This document shows, piece by piece, positions 1 through 5,874 of a DNA stretch of 9,462 nt. Made by a program: the position numbers and the translations under genes. Numbering within the stretch: position 1 is the first letter of the stretch; each line of letters starts with the position of its first letter. Source of the stretch: Gemmatimonadota bacterium (lineage in GTDB: Bacteria > Latescibacterota > UBA2968 > UBA8231). A model generated the notes under the pieces. The model was not told the DNA's origin. It made no database searches and saw only the letters and a program-made list of their open reading frames with translations. The DNA is taken from positions 1-9,462 of the forward strand of contig JAPOZF010000156.1 in NCBI GenBank assembly GCA_026706165.1, written 5' to 3'.

Positions 1-413
1 GGCAGGGAGAAGAGGGGATCGATGATGAACAGGGACGCCCAGCTGGTAGGGGCCACCGGCAGCGGCCAGAGCAGTTGCGTGCTGTACGCGGTGAAGCCGT
101 CGAGCAGGGCGTGTGTCGTCAGGCAGAGAAAGGCCAGCAGCCAGCGGCGGAGCCGGAACGGCAGAATCGCCGGCTGCACACGCCCCATTGCCCAGGCGAT
201 CACCGGGGTCGCCGCGGCGTGCACGAGCAGCGAGTGGGTGGGGCCGCGATGGTGGGTGAAGTCGGCGACGTCGTCCCCGAGGGGAACGAACACGTCGAGG
301 TCCGGGAGGGTGCCGAGCACCGCGCCCCATACCAGGGCCTTGCGGCCGGCATGCCGCCCCAGGACCCCGTAACCGACCGCGGCCCCCAGGGCGGCCTGGG
401 TCAGCGAATCCAA
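1..413 (-). CDS. YdjM/DUF457-family membrane-bound metal-dependent hydrolase, 3'-truncated by window edge
   Basis: An open frame on the minus strand starts at TTG (413-411) and stays open to the window edge, giving 137 residues. No ATG lies upstream in frame, and GGGAG at 425-421 sits 7 bases before the TTG, which decides the start. The protein opens with MDSLTQAALGAAVGYGVLG, the hallmark N-terminus of the YdjM/DUF457 family (often annotated as inner-membrane or LexA-regulated metal-dependent hydrolase). Other family marks are PDLD (residues 37-40), HHRGPTHS (54-61) and HALLDG (101-106); their His and Asp residues are the likely metal ligands. Hydrophobic stretches around residues 7-19, 27-45, 62-76 and 91-104 suggest a polytopic inner-membrane protein. 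The start lies 15 bases after the stop of the upstream oxidoreductase, so the two are probably co-transcribed. The substrate of the family is unknown. The C-terminus is outside the window. Family call is firm; function is not. Confidence 0.85.
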   Translation of the reverse strand, partial: MDSLTQAALGAAVGYGVLGRHAGRKALVWGAVLGTLPDLDVFVPLGDDVADFTHHRGPTHSLLVHAAATPVIAWAMGRVQPAILPFRLRRWLLAFLCLTTHALLDGFTAYSTQLLWPLPVAPTSWASLFIIDPLFSL

Positions 414-428
414 GGGGATTCTCCCGTG

Positions 429-1538
429 CTACGCCGCGATGTCCGGAGGGCCGCTGTAACCGATGCTCTCCCAGCCGGCCCGGTCGCCGCCGTAGAGCCG
501 GTAGGGATGGGGGTAGAGCTTGAGCGCGCGGTCCTCGAGGGGCAGCTCGACCCGCTCCCCGCCCCGGGCGGCCGAACGGGTCAGGGCGATGGCGATCTCG
601 AGGGCTCGCAGGTAGTCGGCGCCGCTGCAGGGGACCTCGCTGCTCCCGGCATCGCAGGCGGCGACGAGCCGGTCGACGGCGCGGCGGATCATGTGCATCG
701 CCCCGGGAGATTGCGGCGGCCCTTCGAGAAACGCCGGGAAGACCGGGCTCGCAGCGGCCCCGGTTCCCAGCACGATCACCGGCCGCGGCCGCGAGATCCA
801 GACGCGGCCGTTCTCGCCGCTGACCGAGAGATTGCAGGCGCCGCGCCCGAGCTTCGGATCGAGAACCTCGCAGACGGCGCCGCCGGAAAGCCCGAGCCTG
901 CCGTACGCGGGCCTGTCGATCTCGGTGTCGCTTTCCGCCTCCGGGGCCGCATAGGTCGGCTCGGGGAGATGGGTGACCCCCTCGACCCACTCCACCTCGA
1001 GGCCGGTGACGAAGCGCATCGCCGTCAGGGTGTGGCAGCCGCCGCCGGAGACCTCGGTGGGGAGCCCCCCCGGGACGGCCGCGGCGGTCACCCTTCCGAG
1101 GTTGCCCTCGCGCAGCCAGGCGGCGGTCTCGGGCAGGAACGGCTCCCCCCAGTGGGCGGTGCCGCAGCCGAAGGCGGCACCGCGCTCGCGGCAGATCCTC
1201 ACGGTCTCGTCGGCGCGGGACAGCTGGTAGTCGATCGGCTTCTCGCACGACACCGCCCTGACCCCGGCCTCGGCGCAGGCGATCACGGTGTCGTGTATCC
1301 AGGCGACCGGGATGCTGGCAATGACGATGTCGGGCACCTCGTCGGCCAGCAGCTCCTCTATCGAGTCGCAGGTGCGGGGGATTCCGTAATGATCGGCGAA
1401 CCGCTGCCGCCTCTCCCGGGCCCTGTCGACGAGGGCGACGAGCTCGCACCGCGGATGCTCGGCGCAGGCCCGGGTGTAGTAGCGGCCCCAGGTGCCGGCG
1501 CCGCCGACCACGGCGACGCGGTACTTCTTCGCTTCCAT
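429..1538 (-). CDS. Gfo/Idh/MocA-family NAD(P)-dependent oxidoreductase
   Basis: This 369-residue protein fits the usual size of the family. Its N-terminal Rossmann fold shows VVGGAGTWG (residues 10-18, dinucleotide-binding loop) and an acidic residue after the second strand (ALVDRA, D38), which favours NAD over NADP. CEKPIDYQ (98-105) contains the family EKP motif with the catalytic Lys100. The C-terminal half has GGGCHTLTAMRFVTG (His169), matching the family active-site helix. However, the acidic residue usually found four residues before that His is Gly165, and the usual HxxD pattern reads HTLT. A longer frame opens at 1613, but I chose ATG 1538. GGGAAG (1552-1547) precedes it by 8 bases, the fold begins immediately after it, and the longer start would sit on the -35 box of the promoter at 1586-1613. 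It heads a minus-strand unit with the downstream hydrolase and diverges from a second family member. Substrate unknown, probably a sugar, polyol or derivative. Confidence 0.9.
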   Translation of the reverse strand: MEAKKYRVAVVGGAGTWGRYYTRACAEHPRCELVALVDRARERRQRFADHYGIPRTCDSIEELLADEVPDIVIASIPVAWIHDTVIACAEAGVRAVSCEKPIDYQLSRADETVRICRERGAAFGCGTAHWGEPFLPETAAWLREGNLGRVTAAAVPGGLPTEVSGGGCHTLTAMRFVTGLEVEWVEGVTHLPEPTYAAPEAESDTEIDRPAYGRLGLSGGAVCEVLDPKLGRGACNLSVSGENGRVWISRPRPVIVLGTGAAASPVFPAFLEGPPQSPGAMHMIRRAVDRLVAACDAGSSEVPCSGADYLRALEIAIALTRSAARGGERVELPLEDRALKLYPHPYRLYGGDRAGWESIGYSGPPDIAA

Positions 1539-1585
1539 TTTCCCCGCTTCCCGTCTCGGGTCCGACTGCTTATTCTCGCCGCTGC

Positions 1586-1613
1586 ATTGTACGGCACCGC
1601 CCGCTGCGATCAA
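1586..1613 (-). promoter_or_regulatory. Sigma70-like promoter for the minus-strand oxidoreductase
   Basis: Read on the minus strand, TTGATC (1613-1608) and TACAAT (1591-1586) are separated by 16 bases. The -10 box matches the consensus at five of six positions and the -35 box at four. Transcription would begin near 1579 and leave a leader of about 40 bases before ATG 1538, which supports that start. The gap of 164 bases between the divergent genes makes this a natural control region. I see no equally good promoter for the plus-strand gene in the same gap. Confidence 0.6.
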
Positions 1614-1702
1614 CCCCGGTTTGCCGTGTCGGAAAACCCGGCCGCCAGGGCCCCCGACCCCGCAGGCGGCAGGTTGCCTTCCATGGCCAGGAGACCGAAA
1701 GC

Positions 1703-2785
1703 ATGAGAGCTGTAAGGGTGGGAGTCATCGGCACCGGGCACATCGCCACCTATGCGCACCTTCCGGCGCTGGCGCGGCTGGTCGAGAGCGGGGAGGTCGT
1801 CCTGCAGGCGTTGTGCGACGTCGACCCCGAAGCCCTGAATGAACGCGCCGCCGAGTACCGCCCCGCCGCCACCTACGGAGATTTCCGGCAAATGCTCGAC
1901 AGCGAGGAGCTCGACGCCGTCTACGTCTGCCTGCCCCCCACACGGCACACCGGCGAGGTGAGGGAGGCGGCCGAAAGGGGGATCCACCTGTTCGTCGAGA
2001 AGCCGGTCAGCTTCGACGCCGCCGAGGCGGTCGAGACCGCCGCGGTCATCGAGCGCGCCGGCATCGTCAGCCAGGTCGGCTTCCAGTTCCGCTACTACCC
2101 CTCGGCGGAGGCGGCCCGGAAGCTCCTGAGGCAGCGGACCCCCCGGCACGCCTCGCTCCAGATGTTCTACTCCGGCAAGCCGCTGCGCAGGTGGACGAGC
2201 CGCTACGAAGAGTGCGGCGGCTCCTTCGTCGAGAACACCATCCACATGGTCGACCTGCTGCGCTACCTGCTCGGCGACATCACCGACGTCTCCGCCTTCT
2301 ACCAGTGGCGCCGGCCGGGCGAGGGGCCCGAGCCGATGAACCTGCCCCACGTGTACACCGTCAACTTCCGCTTCGCCTCAGGCCTGCTCGCCAACGCCTC
2401 GACGGCGAGGGTGCTGTACGACGACGAAGCCGGCCCCGGCCGCCGCGCCCTGACCGTCGTCGGCGACGACTCCATCGTCGACTGGAGCAGCGACCGGGTG
2501 GTCGAGAACGGCACCGCGGTCTTCGAGGACGAGGCGGCGGCCGGGGGCGGCCGGAACTGCCAGGCGCTGCAGGCGAACGCCTTCGTCGCCGCGGTCAGGA
2601 CCGAAGACCCGGCGGCAACGCGGTCCCCCTACCCGGCCAGCGTCAACAGCCTCGTCGCCGTGCTGGGGGCCAACTGCTCGGCCGAGCGGGGAGGCGAGCT
2701 GCTGAGCCTCGAGGACGTCGCCGCCGGCAGGGTCTCCTGGAACCGGCGCGCCGCCGCGGGACAGGGGATACCGCCCTTGGAGTGA
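1703..2785 (+). CDS. Gfo/Idh/MocA-family NAD(P)-dependent oxidoreductase
   Basis: This 360-residue protein has a full family layout. The Rossmann loop is VGVIGTGHIATYAHL (residues 6-20) and CDVD (D39) is the acidic end of strand two. FVEKPVSF (97-104) contains the EKP motif with Lys100. GGSFVENTIHMVDLLRYLLG (172-191) supplies Glu177, His181 and Asp184, the expected active-site region. The closest catalytic pattern known to me is the Lys/Asp-x3-His set of inositol dehydrogenase; here the acidic residue four before His181 is Glu. The ATG is preceded by AGGAG (1689-1693) at 9 bases. A seven-codon frame starting at ATG 1683 ends in a TGA overlapping this start (ATGA), but it is probably fortuitous. 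It is only distantly similar to the divergent family member and is not a recent duplicate. The dioxygenase gene follows after 96 bases on the same strand, suggesting one pathway. Substrate unknown. Confidence 0.92.
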   Translation: MRAVRVGVIGTGHIATYAHLPALARLVESGEVVLQALCDVDPEALNERAAEYRPAATYGDFRQMLDSEELDAVYVCLPPTRHTGEVREAAERGIHLFVEKPVSFDAAEAVETAAVIERAGIVSQVGFQFRYYPSAEAARKLLRQRTPRHASLQMFYSGKPLRRWTSRYEECGGSFVENTIHMVDLLRYLLGDITDVSAFYQWRRPGEGPEPMNLPHVYTVNFRFASGLLANASTARVLYDDEAGPGRRALTVVGDDSIVDWSSDRVVENGTAVFEDEAAAGGGRNCQALQANAFVAAVRTEDPAATRSPYPASVNSLVAVLGANCSAERGGELLSLEDVAAGRVSWNRRAAAGQGIPPLE

Positions 2786-2830
2786 TCCCATCCTGTTGCC
2801 CGCCGGCTGTTTTTCCGCCGCGAGGCGCCG

Positions 2831-2836
2831 TATAGT
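2831..2836 (+). promoter_or_regulatory. Possible -10 element before the dioxygenase gene
   Basis: TATAGT stands out in an otherwise GC-rich 96-base gap between the oxidoreductase and the dioxygenase. No convincing -35 box lies 16-18 bases upstream (the sequence there is TGTTTT). It may be a weak internal promoter, or the two genes may simply be read through as an operon. I found no terminator hairpin in the gap. Confidence 0.25.
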
Positions 2837-2881
2837 TGAGATTGCGCCAGCCCTCCAGCCCTTGAGCAAAAGGAGCACCCC

Positions 2882-3757
2882 ATGCTGACACAGGAACAGG
2901 TCGAAGCCTACCACGCCCGCGGCTACATCAGCGTGGAAGGGGTTTTCTCCGACCCGGAGATCGAGGAGCTCCGGCGGGTGACCGACGAGTTCGTCGAGCG
3001 CTCCCGGGAGGTGACGGAGAACGACGAGGACTTCGACCTCGAGCCCGGGCACAGCGCCGCGGCCCCGCGCCTGCGGCGGCTCAAGCACCCCGAGCAGCTG
3101 CACCCGGCGTACGACCGCATCTTCCGCGACAGCCGCATCCTCGGCAAGGTCGCGCAGCTGGTCGGCCCCGACATCCGCCACTTCAGCGGCAAGCTCAACA
3201 TGAAGTCCGCCGGGTTCGGCAGCCCGGTCGAGTGGCACCAGGACTACGCCTTCTGCGCGCGCACCAACGAGGACATCCTCGCAGTGGGGGTGGCCATCGA
3301 CGACATGAACCTGGAGAACGGCTGCCTGCTGGTCGTCCCCGGGTCGCACCGGGGGCCGGTCTACAACCACTACCAGGAGGAGTACTTCGTCGGGGCGGTC
3401 ACCGACAGCGGCTTCGGCGCGGAGAAGGCGGTCCCGGTGGAGGTGAAGGCGGGCGGGATCACCATCCACCACGGCACCATGCTGCACGCCTCCGCCCCCA
3501 ATTCTTCGGCGACCCGGTCGCGCCGCCTCTACCTGCTGCAGTACTGCGCCGCCGACGCCTGGCCGATCAAGAACCCGCCGCAGGACATGGCCGCCTTTGA
3601 CGCCTGCATCATCAGGGGAAAGCCGGTCGCCGCGCCGCGTCACACCGACGTTCCCGCGGTGCCCGAGCCGGCTGTCATCCGCCCGGGACGCAGCGGTTCG
3701 ATCTACGAGAGCCAGACCCAGCTGAACCGCCCGATGGTGGTCGCCGGGGACCGCTGA
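2882..3757 (+). CDS. Phytanoyl-CoA dioxygenase (PhyH)-family Fe(II)/2-oxoglutarate oxygenase
   Basis: This 291-residue protein is of normal length for bacterial PhyH-family enzymes. It opens with a typical N-terminal helix region (EQVEAYHARGYISVEGVFSD, residues 5-24). The iron-binding HxD motif is in VEWHQDYAF (His119, Asp121). The distal His is in TMLHASAPNSS (His202), followed by Arg214/Arg215, candidates for the 2-oxoglutarate carboxylate contact. Together these form a complete facial triad, so it is probably active. NGCLLVVPGSHRG (146-158) is the well-conserved family segment before the distal strand. AGGAG (2871-2875) lies 6 bases before the ATG and fixes the start. Enzymes of this family hydroxylate or otherwise oxidise unactivated carbons using Fe(II), O2 and 2-oxoglutarate, and in bacteria few are true phytanoyl-CoA hydroxylases. 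Its place behind a Gfo/Idh/MocA gene suggests hydroxylation followed or preceded by dehydrogenation of a common substrate; this is inference. Confidence 0.92.
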   Translation: MLTQEQVEAYHARGYISVEGVFSDPEIEELRRVTDEFVERSREVTENDEDFDLEPGHSAAAPRLRRLKHPEQLHPAYDRIFRDSRILGKVAQLVGPDIRHFSGKLNMKSAGFGSPVEWHQDYAFCARTNEDILAVGVAIDDMNLENGCLLVVPGSHRGPVYNHYQEEYFVGAVTDSGFGAEKAVPVEVKAGGITIHHGTMLHASAPNSSATRSRRLYLLQYCAADAWPIKNPPQDMAAFDACIIRGKPVAAPRHTDVPAVPEPAVIRPGRSGSIYESQTQLNRPMVVAGDR

Positions 3758-3885
3758 CAGCGGGTATCCGGAACCAGAGAACGGGCGCAGTTGCGATCGC
3801 ATTTCGCCGACTCCGCAAAGAACAACAACGAAATGGAGAAGGAAACACTCAATCAATCGTTGAACTCCCGGGTGCGCCGGGTATG

Positions 3886-3915
3886 TTGACAGGCGCCTTC
3901 CGAGGAGGCTATTCT
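3886..3915 (+). promoter_or_regulatory. Sigma70-like promoter candidate upstream of the DM9-like gene
   Basis: A perfect TTGACA (3886-3891) is followed after 18 bases by TATTCT (3910-3915), four of six matches to the -10 consensus. A start near 3922 would give a leader of about 150 bases before ATG 4076. An alternative -10-like TATAAA lies at 4002-4007 but has no good -35 box. This sits in the 318-base gene-free stretch 3758-4075, which shows a drop in GC toward its right end and no gene or terminator I can support. Confidence 0.45.
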
Positions 3916-4040
3916 GTTTCTCGAATTGGTGCTCTTCGGCGCGCGGGCAGGGGCGCTCTACAGAAACGCGGTTTGGAGCAGTTTTTTACATCGTTCCAGG
4001 GTATAAAGAACGGACGGGCATAAATCGCTGGGTGTAAATC

Positions 4041-4060
4041 CTTAAAACTCTAACTTTAAG
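4041..4060 (+). repeat. Perfect inverted repeat just upstream of the ribosome-binding site
   Basis: CTTAAA (4041-4046) and TTTAAG (4055-4060) are exact reverse complements separated by 8 bases. The repeat ends two bases before GGAGG (4063-4067), the ribosome-binding site of the DM9-like gene. As RNA it is a weak AU-rich stem; as DNA it could be an operator-like palindrome. A second small inverted repeat, CGTTC (3992-3996) and GAACG (4008-4012), lies just upstream. No regulator is identified. Confidence 0.35.
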
Positions 4061-4075
4061 TTGGAGGATGACATC

Positions 4076-5128
4076 ATGAAAATATTGAAGGCACTCGTAC
4101 TGGCCCAGATAGCGCTCCTTGTACTTACACGATCGGAAGGCTTTGCCAGCGCAGAGTGGGTTGAAGTTGGCGCATCCGGCGACATACCGGAGGGAAGTGT
4201 AGTGGTAGGGTGTGAGAATGAACCGAGCAGGGAAAAGTGCGCGACCCCTCAGTACGTGTGTCGCGCTATGATCGAGGACACATTTTTCACAGGTATAACA
4301 GGGCAAGGATGGGGATTCTGCAGTATTGAACGAGGCGGCCAGGAGCACCAGGTCACTCCACATTACGTTTTGCATGGCAGGGTGAATGGCGATGGGCAGG
4401 TAAAGGCAGGCGGGGCTGTGCCTGCGGGCAGGCAAGGTTTGTTCACCCGGCAACAACTGGAGGCGGCCGTCGCTGCGGGCAGGCAAGGTTTGTTCACCCG
4501 GCAACAACTGGAGGCGGCTGTCGCAGCCGTCGCTGCGGGCAACCAAGGTTCGTGTACTCATGCACTGCTTCACGAGACGCACGCAGAGCTTCCTCCGGGC
4601 GGGCAATTCTGCAGCAGGAATTGCCGCGAAGCCGGCAGGCTGCTGTGCCCCCAACCCCAACTGTATGACATCTGTCACGGGGTTTCGGCCATTTTCATGT
4701 ATTCCAGTCAGGGCTCCGGGAACGCTGAGGATATTGTCCAGGCCTGGAGCCTGGAGGAGCCCTCCATGCGCCGCAGACTGGAATCGACCTGTAAAGATGC
4801 AGGGGTGCCGTTGCCGGAGAGCGGGACCATCCCTGAAGGCAAGCAAGGTCCGGTTACCCATGCACTGCTACACCAGGCGCCTGCAGAACGTCCTCCAGGA
4901 CAATTCTGTAGCAGGAATTGCCGCGAGGCCGGCAGATTACAATGCCCCCAACACCATCTGTCTGACATCTGTCACGGGGTTTCCGCCATTATTTCGTATT
5001 CACGTCAGGGCTCTGAGAACGCAGAGGACATCGTGCAGACCTGGAGCCTGAAAGAGCCCTCCAAGCGCCGAAGATTGGAATCGACCTGTAAAGATGCAGG
5101 GGTGCCGTTGCCGGAGATCGCCGACAAT
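4076..5128 (+). CDS. Exported DM9/DUF3421-like protein with tandem Cys-rich modules
   Basis: The 351-residue protein ends at the TGA at 5129-5131. ATG 4076 is chosen over TTG 4061 because GGAGG (4063-4067) lies 8 bases before it and a signal peptide starts there: K2, K5, a hydrophobic core to residue 17, and a likely cut after ASA (residue 26). Residues 28-101 resemble the DM9/DUF3421 lectin-like family: EWVEVG, IPEGSVVVGCE, PQYVCRA, GWGFCSIERGGQEH and HYVL occur in the family's order. Two identical 17-residue repeats follow (117-133, 134-150, GRQGLFTRQQLEAAV). Then come two ~100-residue modules (155-254, 255-351) sharing FCSRNCREAGRL, DICHGVSAI, NAEDIVQ and ESTCKDAGVPLPE. Each module has five aligned Cys; the first has an extra Cys160. 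I do not recognise this module. DM9 proteins studied in animals bind mannose, so glycan or surface binding outside the cytoplasm is plausible, but this is inference. The gene is visibly less GC-rich than the upstream cluster. Confidence 0.82.
4424..4525 (+). repeat. Two tandem 51-base in-frame repeats (17 residues each)
   Basis: Two adjacent 51-base units encode the same 17-residue sequence and are nearly identical as DNA, which points to a recent duplication. After nine further bases (residues 151-153, AVA), a partial third copy of the unit's start (CTGCGGGC at 4533) begins the first Cys-rich module. The repeat thus appears to be a shortened version of the module's opening (G-x-Q-G-x-x-T-x4-L). 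Confidence 0.85.
4538..5128 (+). repeat. Two tandem ~300-base units encoding Cys-rich modules
   Basis: Units begin at GGC 4538 and GGC 4838 and are offset by 300 bases with a single-codon gap inside. The protein copies agree over most of their length. The last part of each unit, encoding ESTCKDAGVPLPE, is the same in both as DNA, while other parts have diverged at many third positions. The duplication is therefore older than the 51-base one, unless the ends have been homogenised. Confidence 0.85.
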
Positions 5129-5195
5129 TGAGGTGATACCCGGCACGCAGAAGGGTGCACGCGTAGTGGCGTCGCGGGGCTCCTCCGGTTCTTTA

Positions 5196-5229
5196 GTTTA
5201 GCCCTCACTCCGGAACTTTCGCGCTAAAC
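5196..5229. repeat. Inverted repeat between convergent genes
   Basis: GTTTAGC (5196-5202) and GCTAAAC (5223-5229) are exact reverse complements with a 20-base loop. It lies 65 bases after the stop of the DM9-like gene, in the gap facing the minus-strand relics. It could form a modest hairpin on either strand, but there is no clear following T-run, so I do not call it a terminator. Confidence 0.3.
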
Positions 5230-5298
5230 GAAAACAGCAAACCATTCCCGTATTCAATACAAGAAATCGACCATCATTCCCGGTCCGTTCTCGCCGTG

Positions 5299-5635
5299 TC
5301 ACCGGAGCAGGTTGATCTTGCGCACCACGGCCTGCCTTGCGGCGGTCAGGCGACAGAGGTACACGCCCGCGGCCACCGGGCGGCCCTGATCGTCGCGGCC
5401 CTCCCAGAACAGCGTGTGCGACCCGGCCGGCAGCGGCTGGCGCAAGAGCCGGCGCACCACCTGGCCGGTCAGGTGGGTACACATCCAGGGTGACCTGGCC
5501 GCTCACCGGCATGTCGGTATGAATCGCGGTGCTGGGGTTGAATGGATTGGGCGCCGCCGAGCCTGAGCGTCGCGGGCTCATCGGCCAGGGCCTTTGCCCG
5601 GACCGCTGGCAACGCATCGTAGGTAGTGCCGGCGG
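5299..5635 (-). pseudogene. Frame-shifted C-terminal relic of a FlgD/T9SS-tail secreted protein
   Basis: Three minus-strand frames in succession give one recognisable protein end. The first reads AGTTYDALPAVRAKALADEP (from 5633). The second reads APNPFNPSTAIHTDMPVSGQ (from about 5554). The third reads TGQVVRRLLRQPLPAG and LFWEGRDDQGRPVAAGVYLC, then ends in KINLLR and TGA (5301-5299). NPFNPST, G-Q-V-V-R-L, WxGRDxxGRPVAxGVYLxRL and a final LLR are the signature of the FlgD-Ig-like/T9SS-type C-terminal domain. Two frame changes inside about 330 bases indicate decay, or less likely repeated sequencing error. The body of the protein is missing. The same type of tail ends the WD40 protein just to the right on the same strand, and short stretches of the two tails match as DNA. 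Confidence 0.75.
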
Positions 5636-5641
5636 CCCTTG

Positions 5642-5837
5642 GCCGACCACATGGGGCTTCTCCTGGTAGTGAGCAAACGCATCATGGATTCCGAATGGAT
5701 ACAGGGTCGGATTCACGAAAGCCTCAGCTAACGACTTGACATTGCTGGCAACGAAGTCCTCCTGATCACGAGCTACGGAGAGGGCAATGCACTCGTAGAT
5801 GTTGGCTATCTATTGCCCTCAGTGAGACTCGTTCCAT
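5642..5837 (-). pseudogene. N-terminal relic of a GNAT-family N-acetyltransferase
   Basis: Starting at ATG 5837 the minus strand reads MERVSLRAID. After a one-base slip near 5808 it continues in another frame as ANIYECIALSVARDQEDFVA, SNVKSLAEAFVNPTLYPFGI and EKPHVVG. This is the first ~40 percent of the SSAT/BltD-like GNAT type (LRxI...N..ECI.L.V...Q..FVASN..S.AEA). The acetyl-CoA-binding motif that should follow is absent. The reading breaks off abruptly at about 5642, where the tail relic of an unrelated secreted protein begins. No ribosome-binding site is seen at a proper distance (GGAGG is more than 20 bases upstream). I judge it a dead fragment left by a deletion. Confidence 0.65.
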
Positions 5838-5874
5838 CTTCAGCCGGTTCGTGTCTTCCCCCTCCAAAACGACC

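Noticed and set aside
75..1706. A 543-codon plus-strand open frame opposite the minus-strand oxidoreductase
   Set aside because: It is a high-GC shadow frame: rich in Gly, Ala, Arg and Pro with no recognisable domain, whereas the opposite strand encodes a clear Gfo/Idh/MocA protein and the start of a YdjM-type protein.
2378..3856. A 492-codon minus-strand open frame opposite the dioxygenase gene
   Set aside because: Its translation is low-complexity (Val, Gly, Arg, Asp rich) without motifs, and it mirrors the codon structure of the PhyH gene, which has a complete iron-binding triad and a ribosome-binding site.
3867..3885. GC-rich stem CCCGG-loop-CCGGG as a possible terminator after the dioxygenase
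   Set aside because: The stem is only five pairs and no T-run follows. The sequence leads straight into a TTGACA promoter box instead.
3833..3889. An 18-codon frame (MEKETLNQSLNSRVRRVC) upstream of the DM9-like gene
   Set aside because: No ribosome-binding site at a proper distance, no feature of a leader peptide, and it ends inside the putative -35 box.
3986..4861. A 291-codon minus-strand open frame opposite the DM9-like gene
   Set aside because: Its repeats are the reverse-complement image of the real tandem repeats. It lacks a signal peptide or known domain, and the plus strand has a signal peptide and ribosome-binding site.
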